Shown here: positions 43,755 through 52,921 of the stretch, piece by piece | Layout of the letters: each line of letters starts with the position of its first letter | How positions within the stretch are numbered: position 1 is the first letter of the stretch | Assembly: GCF_004119495.1 (NCBI RefSeq) | Contig: NZ_NRQU01000011.1 | Location: 1-64,000 of the forward strand | DNA: 64,000 nucleotides | Reading direction: 5' to 3' | Source: Flavobacterium sp. YO12 | Lineage (GTDB): Bacteria > Bacteroidota > Bacteroidia > Flavobacteriales > Flavobacteriaceae | Program-made: the position numbers and the translations under genes | Notes under the pieces: model-generated | Databases searched by the model: none | What the model was told of the DNA's origin: nothing | The model's input: the letters and a program-made list of their open reading frames with translations, nothing else

Positions 43755-45182
43755 TTAAACCTGAACTCTTTTCCACTTTCCTCTTTTATAGAAAAAGATT
43801 CCGGCTAATGTTATTGCAGTTTCAGCAACTGGAATTGCGATGAAAACTCCTGTTGGTCCCATATTAAAATGTTTGGCAAGTATATAGGCTAATGGTATTT
43901 GAAACAGCCAAAATCCGAAGAAATTAATTCCTGTTGGTGTCCACGTATCTCCTGCTCCATTAAAGGTATTTATTAAAACCATTCCAATTCCATAAAAGAC
44001 AAAACCAATACACATGATCTGTAAAGCTTCGACTGCAACCGTTTTTACTATTTCGTCATTGGTAAAAAATGAAATAATATACTGTCCAAAAACTAATGTT
44101 ATAATTGTAATAGAAGCCATAAAAACCAAATTGTATTTTGCAGTTGTAAAAACTGATTTTTCGGCGCGTTCAATTTGTTTGGCTCCTAAATTCTGTCCGA
44201 CCAAAGTTGCCGCTGCATTACTTAACCCCCAAGCAGGCAGAATAAAAAACATCATAATTCGCAATGCCGTTTGATAACCTGCAGAACCATGATCGCCTCC
44301 TGTTGTAGCTACTAATTGTGCCAAGAAAATCCAACTGCATGAAGCGATTACAAATTGCAAAACTCCTGGAGCAGCAATTTTGACTAAAGCTTTTATCTGC
44401 TTGAAATCTGGAATTAAATAAGAGATTTTAATTTTTAAAACTCCATTTCCATAGAACAAATGATAAATTTGATACAAAACCCCAATGCTTCTTCCTAAAG
44501 TCGTGGCAATCGCCGCACCAACTAATCCAAAAGCAGGAATTGACCCGAAACCATTAATTAAAATTGGGCATAAAATAATATTACAAATATTAGCAATCCA
44601 AAGGCTTTTCATTGCGATTGCCGCATTACCAGCACCGCGAAAAATTCCGTTTATCAAGAATAAAAATGTAATACATAAACTAGAGCCAATCATAATTTGA
44701 GTGTATCTAAACCCATGTTCAGCGGCTTCAACAGAAGCTCCCATGAATAAAAGAATATCTTTGGCATAGATGATTCCAAAAATGCTCATAAAAACACTTA
44801 GTACAAATGCAATAATTATAGCCTGCATTCCGGCTTTTGCTGCAGCAACAGGATCTTTTTCTCCAATACGTCTTGCTACAACTGCGGTTGCTGCCATACT
44901 TAATCCGATGTCTAGAGAATATATAATTGTTAAAACAGACTCTGTTAATCCCACTGTTTGAATTGCAAAACTGCTGTGTTCTAAGTGACCAACGAAATAC
45001 AAATCGACTAAAGCAAAAACCGATTCCATCATCATTTCTAAAACCATTGGTATGGCTAATAGAATTACGGCTTTCTTAATACTTCCAGAGGTATAATCAA
45101 AGGATTCGTCACCTTGCAAGGCTTGTTTTAGGGTGGTGAATATTTTAGAAAATAAACTTTTCTTTATAACTGTTTCTGTCAT
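43755..45182 (-). CDS. MATE family efflux transporter
   Basis: The 475-residue membrane protein has twelve hydrophobic segments in two similar halves. MATE features include AIPMVLEMMMESVFALVDLYFVGHL at the start of the first half (split here only by position, 34-58) and GLVGAAIATTLGRSIG. It should export cationic or amphipathic compounds in exchange for Na+ or H+. The substrate is unknown. It stands alone on the minus strand. Confidence 0.9.
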   Translation of the reverse strand: MTETVIKKSLFSKIFTTLKQALQGDESFDYTSGSIKKAVILLAIPMVLEMMMESVFALVDLYFVGHLEHSSFAIQTVGLTESVLTIIYSLDIGLSMAATAVVARRIGEKDPVAAAKAGMQAIIIAFVLSVFMSIFGIIYAKDILLFMGASVEAAEHGFRYTQIMIGSSLCITFLFLINGIFRGAGNAAIAMKSLWIANICNIILCPILINGFGSIPAFGLVGAAIATTLGRSIGVLYQIYHLFYGNGVLKIKISYLIPDFKQIKALVKIAAPGVLQFVIASCSWIFLAQLVATTGGDHGSAGYQTALRIMMFFILPAWGLSNAAATLVGQNLGAKQIERAEKSVFTTAKYNLVFMASITIITLVFGQYIISFFTNDEIVKTVAVEALQIMCIGFVFYGIGMVLINTFNGAGDTWTPTGINFFGFWLFQIPLAYILAKHFNMGPTGVFIAIPVAETAITLAGIFFYKRGKWKRVQV

Positions 45183-45354
45183 GATATTTAGGATAAATGA
45201 TAAAAATTGTCCAGATGTAATAACCTGAACTAAGAAAGTAAAACGTAAGTATCCTAATTATTCTAAAAAAATAAAATTAGGATTAGGCAGAAACAATCAT
45301 ATGCTGTAGATTTTTAAAGCAATAAATGTAAGTAATATTTTTTAGAGAAATATA

Positions 45355-46554
45355 TTAATCCAACAACTTTTTGCTTACGCGGCTGCTGGCAATTAATGAA
45401 GCGACAAAACCAAGAGAAACAATTGTACCTAAAACAATAAGCACATTTTCTACTGTAAATACTACTGGATATGCCAAAGTTGCGGTAAGCATAATAAGCT
45501 CATATTTTTGCTGCAGCACTACTAGAATAATACCTAAAGCGAGACCCAATAATCCGCCAAAAATACTTAGCAGCGTTCCCTGAAGTAAAAATATTTTTCG
45601 AAGACTGTTGATTTCTGTTCCAAGATTAAATAGGGTTTTTAGATTTCCTTTTTTCTCTAAAATCATCATAATTAAAGCGCCGACTAAATTAAAAAGTGCT
45701 ACCACAATTACGAGAGTAAAAATCAAATAAACTACGATATTCTCCGTATTGAGCATTCTGTATAAAGACTCATTAAGCTGTGCTCTGTTTTTTAAGGTGA
45801 CTTTATTATCGAAGATCTTTTTTAATTGATTTGTAATGGCATTTTCATCTGCATTTGGTTTCAGTTTAAACTCAATTCCTGAAATCTGATTGGGTTTATA
45901 CATCAATAATTCCTGAGTAAGACCTAAATCTGCAAATACATATTTCGAATCTAAATCTTCGCTGATTGAGTAAACTCCAACAGGCAATACATCTGTTTTT
46001 GTAAAGGCTTCATTTGGATTTTCGATTGCTCCTTTTCCTGGTTTTGGTGCAAATATCTGCAACGGATTTTCAAAATCAAGAATTCCCATCGAGAAATCCT
46101 GTGCCATTCTATATCCAATTACTACCTGATAAGAATCTCTTCTAATCCATTGCCCATTAAATAATTTTTTCTTGATATCGTTTACTACAGGATAAACACT
46201 GTCTACACCTTTTAAATAGGTAACATGCTGTTTATCTTTGAATAAGAACAAAACACGTTCTTCGATAATTTTGGTATAAGAGGCAACTCCTTCAATTTTT
46301 TTGAGTTGATTTTCTTGTTCTTTAGAAATAAAAAATGATTTTCCTAAAGTACTTGTCATTTTCAAGTCGGGATCTATTTCGTTTGTAAACGAAAGACTAA
46401 AAACTTTTAATCCGCTAAAAACGGACAATACCACAAACAAAGCCATTGTGCCAACAACAATTCCCATGCTGGCAATACGATTGATAATATTGATAGCGTT
46501 ATTTTTACTTCGGCTGAAAATATATCGTTTGGCTATGTAAAGGGGGAAATTCAA
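45355..46554 (-). CDS. ABC transporter permease (LolC/LolE-like, FtsX/MacB fold), TTG start
   Basis: The 399-residue protein has one N-terminal helix, a large periplasmic domain (about 50-270) and three C-terminal helices, the LolC/E layout, with IASMGIVVGTMALFVVLSVFSG near the N terminus. It probably helps release lipoproteins to the outer membrane. No ATG occurs before residue 30, so TTG 46554, two bases after the rbfA stop, is the likely start. It forms an operon with rbfA. Confidence 0.85.
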   Translation of the reverse strand: MNFPLYIAKRYIFSRSKNNAINIINRIASMGIVVGTMALFVVLSVFSGLKVFSLSFTNEIDPDLKMTSTLGKSFFISKEQENQLKKIEGVASYTKIIEERVLFLFKDKQHVTYLKGVDSVYPVVNDIKKKLFNGQWIRRDSYQVVIGYRMAQDFSMGILDFENPLQIFAPKPGKGAIENPNEAFTKTDVLPVGVYSISEDLDSKYVFADLGLTQELLMYKPNQISGIEFKLKPNADENAITNQLKKIFDNKVTLKNRAQLNESLYRMLNTENIVVYLIFTLVIVVALFNLVGALIMMILEKKGNLKTLFNLGTEINSLRKIFLLQGTLLSIFGGLLGLALGIILVVLQQKYELIMLTATLAYPVVFTVENVLIVLGTIVSLGFVASLIASSRVSKKLLD

Positions 46555-46555
46555 T

Positions 46556-46948
46556 TTATGATTTTCTTCTTTTTTCTAGTAGATCACGGTTTTCAATTGG
46601 ATTTTCTCTGTTTGCCAAAGCATTGTCTATTTTTTCAATATAGTCTAAAGAGTCATCAATAAAGAAAACTAGATTTGGCACACGGCGTAATTGCAAACGA
46701 ACGCGTTGTGATAAATCATGCTTGATTAGGGTAGTATTTGATTTTATTCCTTCTAAAGTTTCTTTGGCTTTTTCTTGTGGAAAAATACTTAAATATACTG
46801 TCGCCACAGATAAATCTGAAGTAACACTAACTTTGGATACTGAAATTACTAAGTTGCTAATTCCATTTTTTCTCACTTCACCTTGCAAAATATCAACCAG
46901 ATCTTTCTGGATTACACTGCCTATTTTTTTCTGTCTATTTGTTTCCAT
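46556..46948 (-). CDS. rbfA: Ribosome-binding factor A
   Basis: The 130-residue KH-like protein has the RbfA outline: RQKKIGSVIQKDLVDILQ, VSVTSDLSVATVYLSIF and the C-terminal VPNLVFFIDDSLDYIEKID. It acts in late 30S ribosome maturation and cold adaptation. It is directly followed by the Lol-like permease, an arrangement I recall from other Bacteroidetes. Confidence 0.93.
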   Translation of the reverse strand: METNRQKKIGSVIQKDLVDILQGEVRKNGISNLVISVSKVSVTSDLSVATVYLSIFPQEKAKETLEGIKSNTTLIKHDLSQRVRLQLRRVPNLVFFIDDSLDYIEKIDNALANRENPIENRDLLEKRRKS

Positions 46949-47179
46949 AGTGCAAAAAATACTATTTTTAATTTCAATCGATGCAATTTCGAATTAACTT
47001 AAGAATGAATTTACAAATCTATTTCTCAAAAAACGGTCACTTCTAGTATTCATTTTCACAATATCCTCAAATTTTAACTATTATAGGTAATCATTTGTTT
47101 TGATTTAAAAGCTGATAAATATCACAAATATTATCAGAATTATTTTACATATTTGATATAAATTTAACACTTATCTATT

Positions 47180-47598
47180 ATGAAAAAAGAGAACCAATTA
47201 GTCACATTATGACTAAAAGCGTAGTGACTGTAAATCAAAATGACGATTTAAGAAAAGTAGTAGAAAAACTAAAATCGAATTCGATCAGACATATTCCTGT
47301 TGTTAATGGCAAAGTGGTAGTTGGTATTATAAGCCGAACAGATGTTAATCGATTGACTTTTGGTGCTTTGTTTGATGGACAAGAAGGTGTAGATGAAGCG
47401 ATCTTGGATATGCTCAGCATTTCTCAAGTTATGACTTCAAAACCAAAAACTCTTCCTTCTGATACCATTATTAAAGATCTAGCGGAAGTTTTTGCAAAAG
47501 AAGATTTTCATGCTCTGCCTGTTGTAGACAATGGAGAACTGAAAGGAATTGTAACTACGACTGATGTTATTAAATATTTTTTAGAACAATATGATTAA
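47180..47598 (+). pseudogene. CBS-domain protein gene with apparent one-base deletion after the start codon
   Basis: From ATG 47209 the frame encodes two CBS motifs (VNGKVVVGIISRTDV and VDNGELKGIVTTTDV). Upstream, ATG 47180 with A6 reads MKKENQLVTL and stops; with one more A it would read MKKREPISHIMTKSVV, the N terminus I recall for flavobacterial homologues, giving 139 residues. Either translation starts at 47209 (129 residues) or the A run is one short. CBS pairs bind adenine nucleotides; the role here is unknown. It ends at a strong terminator. Confidence 0.7.
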
Positions 47599-47701
47599 GT
47601 GATTCAAAACTGTAAAAACCGAATTTCTTATTCAAAATTCATCTATACAATCTGGTTTAAATACTGTTTTAATTGAAAACCCTGATAATGTAAGCAAATA
47701 A

Positions 47702-47739
47702 AAAACCTTTTCACTAGTATTAATCAGTGAAAAGGTTTT
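47702..47739. terminator. Bidirectional terminator between CBS and EnvC-like genes
   Basis: AAAACCTTTTCACT (47702-47715) and AGTGAAAAGGTTTT (47726-47739) are perfectly complementary, with a 10-base loop and a following T run. It lies between convergent genes. Confidence 0.88.
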
Positions 47740-47783
47740 CTTTTAGCTAATATTCAATCAGCTCATTTTATAGTACTGCTAAA

Positions 47784-49063
47784 CTATCTATTTTGCAGCC
47801 ATCCTTCTGGATTATTATTTGATGTATTTTGAAGAATCAGGAATTTAATAATTGTTTTTCCTGTGTCTCCACTAGTTCTAACTTTTCCAATAACTTGCTT
47901 CACTTTTACTTTATCACCTTGTTCAACAGACACGGAACTTAAATTTTGATATACGGTAAAGAAATCTCCATGCTGAATAAAAACGGCTCTGTTTACAGGA
48001 GATAAGGCAATCACTTTGGATACCACTCCTTCAAACACCGCACGTGCGCTTGCTCCTTGTTCAGTAGTGATCTCTACTCCTGAATTATGAACAGTCAATG
48101 ATGGATACAATGGATGCGGTTGATCTCCGTAACCAAGAGATATAAATCCTTTCTCTACCGGCCAAGGTAATTTTCCTCTGTTTGCTTTAAAATCGGCAGC
48201 CAAAATTTTACCTTCCGGCGTTAATGCAATTCTATCTGATGAATAACTTTTAGGTGCTGCTGCCTCTGCTTTCTCTGCTTCGCTGGCTTTACCTTCTGCG
48301 ATTCTTCTACGTCTCTCTTCCTCGGCTCTTTGATTCGCTAATCTAATTTGTTCACGAATAAGTTCTTTAATTTTAGCGTCGATTCTTCTCGATTCTTGCT
48401 GTTTCGCTCTTGTATCAGCAATAATTTTATTCTTATCTTTTTTAATTGAGTTAACTAATTTTTGCTGTTCTTTTTTCTCAACTTCTAAACTTTGTTTTTC
48501 CTTTTCGTTCTCAGCAATAATTTTTTTCTTAACCTGTCTCTGCCCGTCTAACCTTGCATTAAAATCAACTAATTGTGCAGTTTTAGACTCGATTTCTAAA
48601 CCTTGATTTTTTCTAAAATTAGTATATTGTTTTAAATATTGTGCTCTTTTATAAGCTTGTAAAAAACTTTCTGAAGACAAAATAAACATTGCTCTACTTT
48701 GCTCAGAACGGCTTTTGTACGATTTTAAAATCATCTTAGCATAATCTGCTTTTAAAACTTCCAGCTCCTTTTTTAATTTATTAACCTTAACTTGATTAAT
48801 ATACATATCATTACTTAACAGTTTTTCCTGCTTTGCGGTAGTATTGATTAATTTCTCTTTTAACTTGATTTTATTCGCCTGAATTAAAAACACATTTACA
48901 GCCGATTTTTCTTTTTCTTTACTGATTGCAGCATTTTTTCATTATCTCTAATTTCTTGCTGAATCTGCGCTTTACGCTGTTCAAGTTTTTCTTGCTGTGA
49001 ATCTTGCGCCCACATAAAAGTTGTGGCACAAATAAAAATTAGGCTGAGGAGAAATTTTGGCAT
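47784..49063 (-). pseudogene. EnvC-like murein hydrolase activator gene with -1 disruption
   Basis: The start at 49063 gives a signal peptide (MPKFLLSLIFICATTFMWAQ) and the beginning of a coiled coil. The frame is lost in AAAGAAAAAGAAAAA (about 48906-48920) and stops at 48896. The other frame continues the coiled coil and a LytM/M23 domain to 47784. One added A would give 426 residues. In the LytM domain HNSGVEI and YQNL replace the usual HxGxD and YxHL zinc ligands, as expected for EnvC-type activators that lack peptidase activity. The upstream gene (DUF4292) is the usual neighbour in Bacteroidetes. Confidence 0.75.
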
Positions 49064-49086
49064 GTTTCTTTTTTCTTTTTGCAAAT

Positions 49087-49866
49087 TTACTTAATTAAAA
49101 CTTTTTTATAACCGCTTGGTACGCTATACGGAAAAGAAAGTTCCTCGTTAAACGAAATATTGTTATAATTTAAATTAATATTGGTTGTTCCTTTTGGCTG
49201 CACAGCATTAATTGTAAGTGTTGTTGGAATTGTTCCTTGGGCAAACGTTTTACTGTCAGAATAATTAATTTCTAACTTTCTGTTTTCAGATGCTTGTGTG
49301 ATTTCTTCTTTCTGCAGCAAATATTTTTCAGGATCTAAATAGAATGCCTTTTTTATATTTTCATCCTTTTCATCTTCTAAGCGAAAAAGATTTTCTACAA
49401 TTGTCTGTGTATACTCGCCTTTTCTTAAATCATCAAAAGCTTCTCCAATTAACAAATTCTGTACTTTGTTATAATCTAATTCAGTTCCAAGCCATTTACT
49501 CAAACTGCTAAAATCACCTTCATAATAAGTACTGTTTATTTTTTCGTAATAACTTACTGCGGTTGGGGTAATCAAGGCTTTCGCCATTGTAATTCCTAAA
49601 AACCGAACGCTTACTAAAATCTGTTTGTCTTTTTCAATTTTTATTTCGGCAGTTACGTTTTGACTTTGTTTATCATCTACATACTTCGCAGCGGCTTTTA
49701 TATAGAGAGTCGAAAAATCTAGTTTGTTTTCGTAATGCTTCTCTATTGCTTTTTTATCTTTTTTTGTAATCGTTTCGACTACAGTGTTGTTTTGTACTGC
49801 TGCCTGTTTTGATTTACATGAAATCACAAAAACGGACATCAATACTAATACAATATATTTTTTCAT
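49087..49866 (-). CDS. DUF4292 lipoprotein
   Basis: The 259-residue protein has a lipobox (VISCKS, Cys17) and the beta-rich fold of DUF4292 proteins, which resemble LolA/LolB-like lipid-binding shells (ITVSVRF-like strands; SVRFLGITMAKALITP). It lies between the TPR and EnvC-like genes, 13 and 23 bases away. A role in outer-membrane assembly is plausible but unproven. Confidence 0.78.
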   Translation of the reverse strand: MKKYIVLVLMSVFVISCKSKQAAVQNNTVVETITKKDKKAIEKHYENKLDFSTLYIKAAAKYVDDKQSQNVTAEIKIEKDKQILVSVRFLGITMAKALITPTAVSYYEKINSTYYEGDFSSLSKWLGTELDYNKVQNLLIGEAFDDLRKGEYTQTIVENLFRLEDEKDENIKKAFYLDPEKYLLQKEEITQASENRKLEINYSDSKTFAQGTIPTTLTINAVQPKGTTNINLNYNNISFNEELSFPYSVPSGYKKVLIK

Positions 49867-49879
49867 TTTATTCTCCTTA

Positions 49880-51226
49880 TTATTTTTGTTTTAATAACTC
49901 ATTTGCTTTCAAAAAGTATTCCTCTTTTTTCTTAGCATCTCCCAATCCATTGTAAGCCTCACCAAGTTGAATATTAAAATTTGCTTCGAGCTTTTTATCA
50001 TCAACAACATAATCAAGTCCCATTTCTAAAACGGTTTTTGCGTTTTTAAATTGTTTCAGCTGATTATTTCCTAGTCCTGCATAATAGTAAAATTGAGGCT
50101 GACTCGGATAAACTTCTATCATATTCATCGCCCTTTTTGTCATTGGCTCAAATTGTTTTGCCTGTGTATAAGCATCAAGTAAAAGCAAATTAGTTTCACG
50201 ATCTGTCTCTGAGTTTGTTCTTAGATCTTTCTCGTAATACTTAATTGCGTTTTCAAATTGTCCTTTTCCATGATAAAATTTGCCAATTTCTTTTGCTACA
50301 TCAATTTCTTTATCGTTATCAAAATATGCAATTGCCTTTTCTAAATCAGGTGCATACTGAGGATTTTTAGTAACATAAATCAAAAATTCATTTAAGGTAC
50401 GATGTTTAATTTTTGAGTCAATTTTTGAACTTGACAAAACTATATTCATCGCTTTTATCGCTTTATCTGCCTGATTGGCATCTAGATATACTTTGAATAA
50501 GCTTACCTGCGCCCATTCTGAATCTGGAATTTCTTTTGATAATTGTTTTGCTATATCTAATGCCTTATCTGTTTCCTCTGCTTTTGAATATAAAAAAATC
50601 AAATTAACGTAATTGGATTCTTCTTTTGGATTTTTCTTAATCTGATCTATTAAATTGGTAATAGCAGCATCCTGATATTTTCCCTGCGATAAAATCTGTA
50701 TTTTGTATCTTTCACGATCTTCAGATTTCCCAAACTTATCGTTCATTTCATTAATAGCAGTCAAAGCTTTATCAAATTGGTTTGTGATCATATACAACGA
50801 TATTAAATCGTCTTTGTACTCTTCATCAAAAACCATAATTTTCTGAATCGTTTCGATTGCCAGCGGATAATTTTTGGTTTCATAACTTACATCGTAAATT
50901 CCTAACCAATACCATTTATTTTTTGGGTTTAATTGTGTGGCTTTTTCAAATGCATCCTGTGCATTTTTATAATCTTTGAGAGCCAGATAATTTTTCCCTA
51001 ATTCAAAATAGGCAACAGCATCATTGGGTTTTAGTTTGATACATTTGTCTAATGATGCTATTGCTTTATCATAATTTTCAATTCCTTTTTGTTTTAAAGA
51101 TTCATAAAAAGCATCTTGATAATCATCTGTTGCCATAGCAATATCTTCTGGTTCAGTTTGAGCCAAAACCACATTTGAATTGCCAAGCAAAACGATAAAT
51201 AAAATTATTAAAACGCCTTTTTTCAT
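49880..51226 (-). CDS. Tetratricopeptide-repeat protein with signal peptide
   Basis: The 448-residue periplasmic protein has a signal peptide (ending about AQT) and about ten TPR units, the clearest being AIASLDKCIKLKPNDAVAYF and AQDAFEKATQLNPKNKWYW. It probably scaffolds other envelope proteins. Close spacing suggests an operon with the DUF4292 and EnvC-like genes. Confidence 0.85.
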   Translation of the reverse strand: MKKGVLIILFIVLLGNSNVVLAQTEPEDIAMATDDYQDAFYESLKQKGIENYDKAIASLDKCIKLKPNDAVAYFELGKNYLALKDYKNAQDAFEKATQLNPKNKWYWLGIYDVSYETKNYPLAIETIQKIMVFDEEYKDDLISLYMITNQFDKALTAINEMNDKFGKSEDRERYKIQILSQGKYQDAAITNLIDQIKKNPKEESNYVNLIFLYSKAEETDKALDIAKQLSKEIPDSEWAQVSLFKVYLDANQADKAIKAMNIVLSSSKIDSKIKHRTLNEFLIYVTKNPQYAPDLEKAIAYFDNDKEIDVAKEIGKFYHGKGQFENAIKYYEKDLRTNSETDRETNLLLLDAYTQAKQFEPMTKRAMNMIEVYPSQPQFYYYAGLGNNQLKQFKNAKTVLEMGLDYVVDDKKLEANFNIQLGEAYNGLGDAKKKEEYFLKANELLKQK

Positions 51227-51277
51227 TCTTTTTATATTTTCATTTTTAAACCAAAAAGAACCTTTTGAAATTTATTT

Positions 51278-52294
51278 TTATTCTAAAACAGAATAATCTC
51301 CAATGCTGATGCTGGTAAATTTACCATCATAACTTACATGATTTCCAATCATTGCATTGTCTAAATTTGCATTTTTTATTTGAGAATAAGTCTGTACTAA
51401 ACTGTTCTTAATTGCACTATCCGTTATGTGACATCCTTTGCCAATTGAAACGTTCGGACCAACCGTCGTGTTTTTAAGCACTACATTTTCACCAATATAA
51501 CAAGGTGGAATAATGGTTGAATTTTCTAGTTTTACATCATAGTCAACTAAATGTTCACCATCATTATGTAAAAATCCCAGCATTCTGGTATTTGTTTCAA
51601 CGGTTACATCTTTGTTTCCGCAATCCATCCATTCGTCAACGCTTCCTGTTTTAAAAACTTTTCCGTTGGCCATCATTGCTTTGATACCGTCATTGATTTG
51701 ATATTCTCCGCCGTTTTGAATGTTATTATCTAAAACGCCTTGTAATTCCTTTTTCAAATCACTAACTTCTTTGAAATAGTAAATTCCAATAACTGCTAAA
51801 TCGCTTACAAACTCTTTTGGTTTTTCAACCAATTCTATAATTTCATTATTTGCGTTTAATTTTACTACACCAAAAGCTTCTGGCTGTTCTACTTGTTTTA
51901 CCCAAATTACAGCATCTGCCTCAGGATCTAATTCAAAATCAGCTCTAATTAAAGTATCCGCATAAGCGATAACTGCAGGACCAGAAAGAGATTCTTTTGC
52001 ACACATAATAGCGTGACCTGTTCCCAAAGGCAAATCTTGTCGATAAATAGATGCTTTTGCTCCTAACCCTTTTGCCAAATCTTCTAAACTTGCTACAAGA
52101 TCATCTCCAAAAAAAGCAGGATCTCCTAATATAAAAGCGACTTCTTCGATAGGCTCTTTTAAAATTTTGGCAATATCCTCGACCAAACGATGCACGATTG
52201 ATTTTCCTGCAACTGGAATTAATGGTTTTGGAACGGTTAAAGTATGTGGCCTAAGTCTCGATCCGCGGCCAGCCATTGGAACTATTATTTTCAT
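51278..52294 (-). CDS. Sugar-phosphate nucleotidyltransferase
   Basis: The 338-residue protein has the nucleotidyltransferase signature PMAGRGSRLRPHTLTVPKPL (6-25), followed by the AYADTL metal site and an EKPKEF substrate loop. A C-terminal left-handed beta-helix (VVLKNTTVGPNVSIG) is also present. It makes an NDP-sugar from a sugar-1-phosphate. RmlA/RffH-like thymidylyl or guanylyl activity cannot be told apart here. Genes around it (flippase, dut) suggest envelope polysaccharide supply. Confidence 0.87.
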   Translation of the reverse strand: MKIIVPMAGRGSRLRPHTLTVPKPLIPVAGKSIVHRLVEDIAKILKEPIEEVAFILGDPAFFGDDLVASLEDLAKGLGAKASIYRQDLPLGTGHAIMCAKESLSGPAVIAYADTLIRADFELDPEADAVIWVKQVEQPEAFGVVKLNANNEIIELVEKPKEFVSDLAVIGIYYFKEVSDLKKELQGVLDNNIQNGGEYQINDGIKAMMANGKVFKTGSVDEWMDCGNKDVTVETNTRMLGFLHNDGEHLVDYDVKLENSTIIPPCYIGENVVLKNTTVGPNVSIGKGCHITDSAIKNSLVQTYSQIKNANLDNAMIGNHVSYDGKFTSISIGDYSVLE

Positions 52295-52455
52295 TTTTTG
52301 TTTTTATTTGTTTCGTGAAGATTTAAATCTTCATTGATTTGGTTTAATTTTTTTTATGATAAAGCCCGTGAATATTCTTTACTAAGATTTTTCATTTCAC
52401 TTTAAAAGTGCTAGAAATTAATGTGCTTCTAGATTCTATAATGTAAAACTAAAAA

Positions 52456-52890
52456 CTATTTTACTCCTGTACTGCCAAAACCGCCTTCACCTCTTGAAGT
52501 TTCAGAAAGTTCTTCGACTTCGATCCATTCAGCTCTTTCGTGTTTCGCAATAATTAATTGTGCAATTCGTTCTCCGTTTTCGATTACAAATTCTTCATTT
52601 GATAAATTTACTAAAATTACCCCTATTTCTCCTCTATAATCTGCATCAACCGTACCTGGAGAATTTAAAACTGTAATTCCTTTTTTAGCAGCCAGTCCGC
52701 TTCTTGGTCTTACCTGTGCTTCGCAGCCAATTGGTAATTCGATAAAAAGTCCTGTTTTTACAATTGTTCTTTCTAAAGGTTTTAGCGTAATTGATTCAGT
52801 TAAATTAGCACGCAAATCCATTCCTGCAGAAGCAATAGTTTCATAGTTAGGTAAATCGTGCTGTGATTTATTGATAATTTGTATTTTCAT
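52456..52890 (-). CDS. dut: dUTP diphosphatase
   Basis: The 144-residue trimeric dUTPase has all five motifs: [34 protein letters not shown] and [10 protein letters not shown]. It hydrolyses dUTP to dUMP. Length is normal. It lies between the nucleotidyltransferase and the flippase, 31 bases from the latter. Confidence 0.95.
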   Translation of the reverse strand: MKIQIINKSQHDLPNYETIASAGMDLRANLTESITLKPLERTIVKTGLFIELPIGCEAQVRPRSGLAAKKGITVLNSPGTVDADYRGEIGVILVNLSNEEFVIENGERIAQLIIAKHERAEWIEVEELSETSRGEGGFGSTGVK

Positions 52891-52921
52891 TTTATATTTT
52901 AAATAATTAAAAAAGTAATTT

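Noticed and set aside
52317-52332. GAAGATTTAAATCTTC palindrome as an operator
   Set aside because: It lies between co-directional genes with no related copy noticed elsewhere in the window; may be chance in AT-rich sequence.
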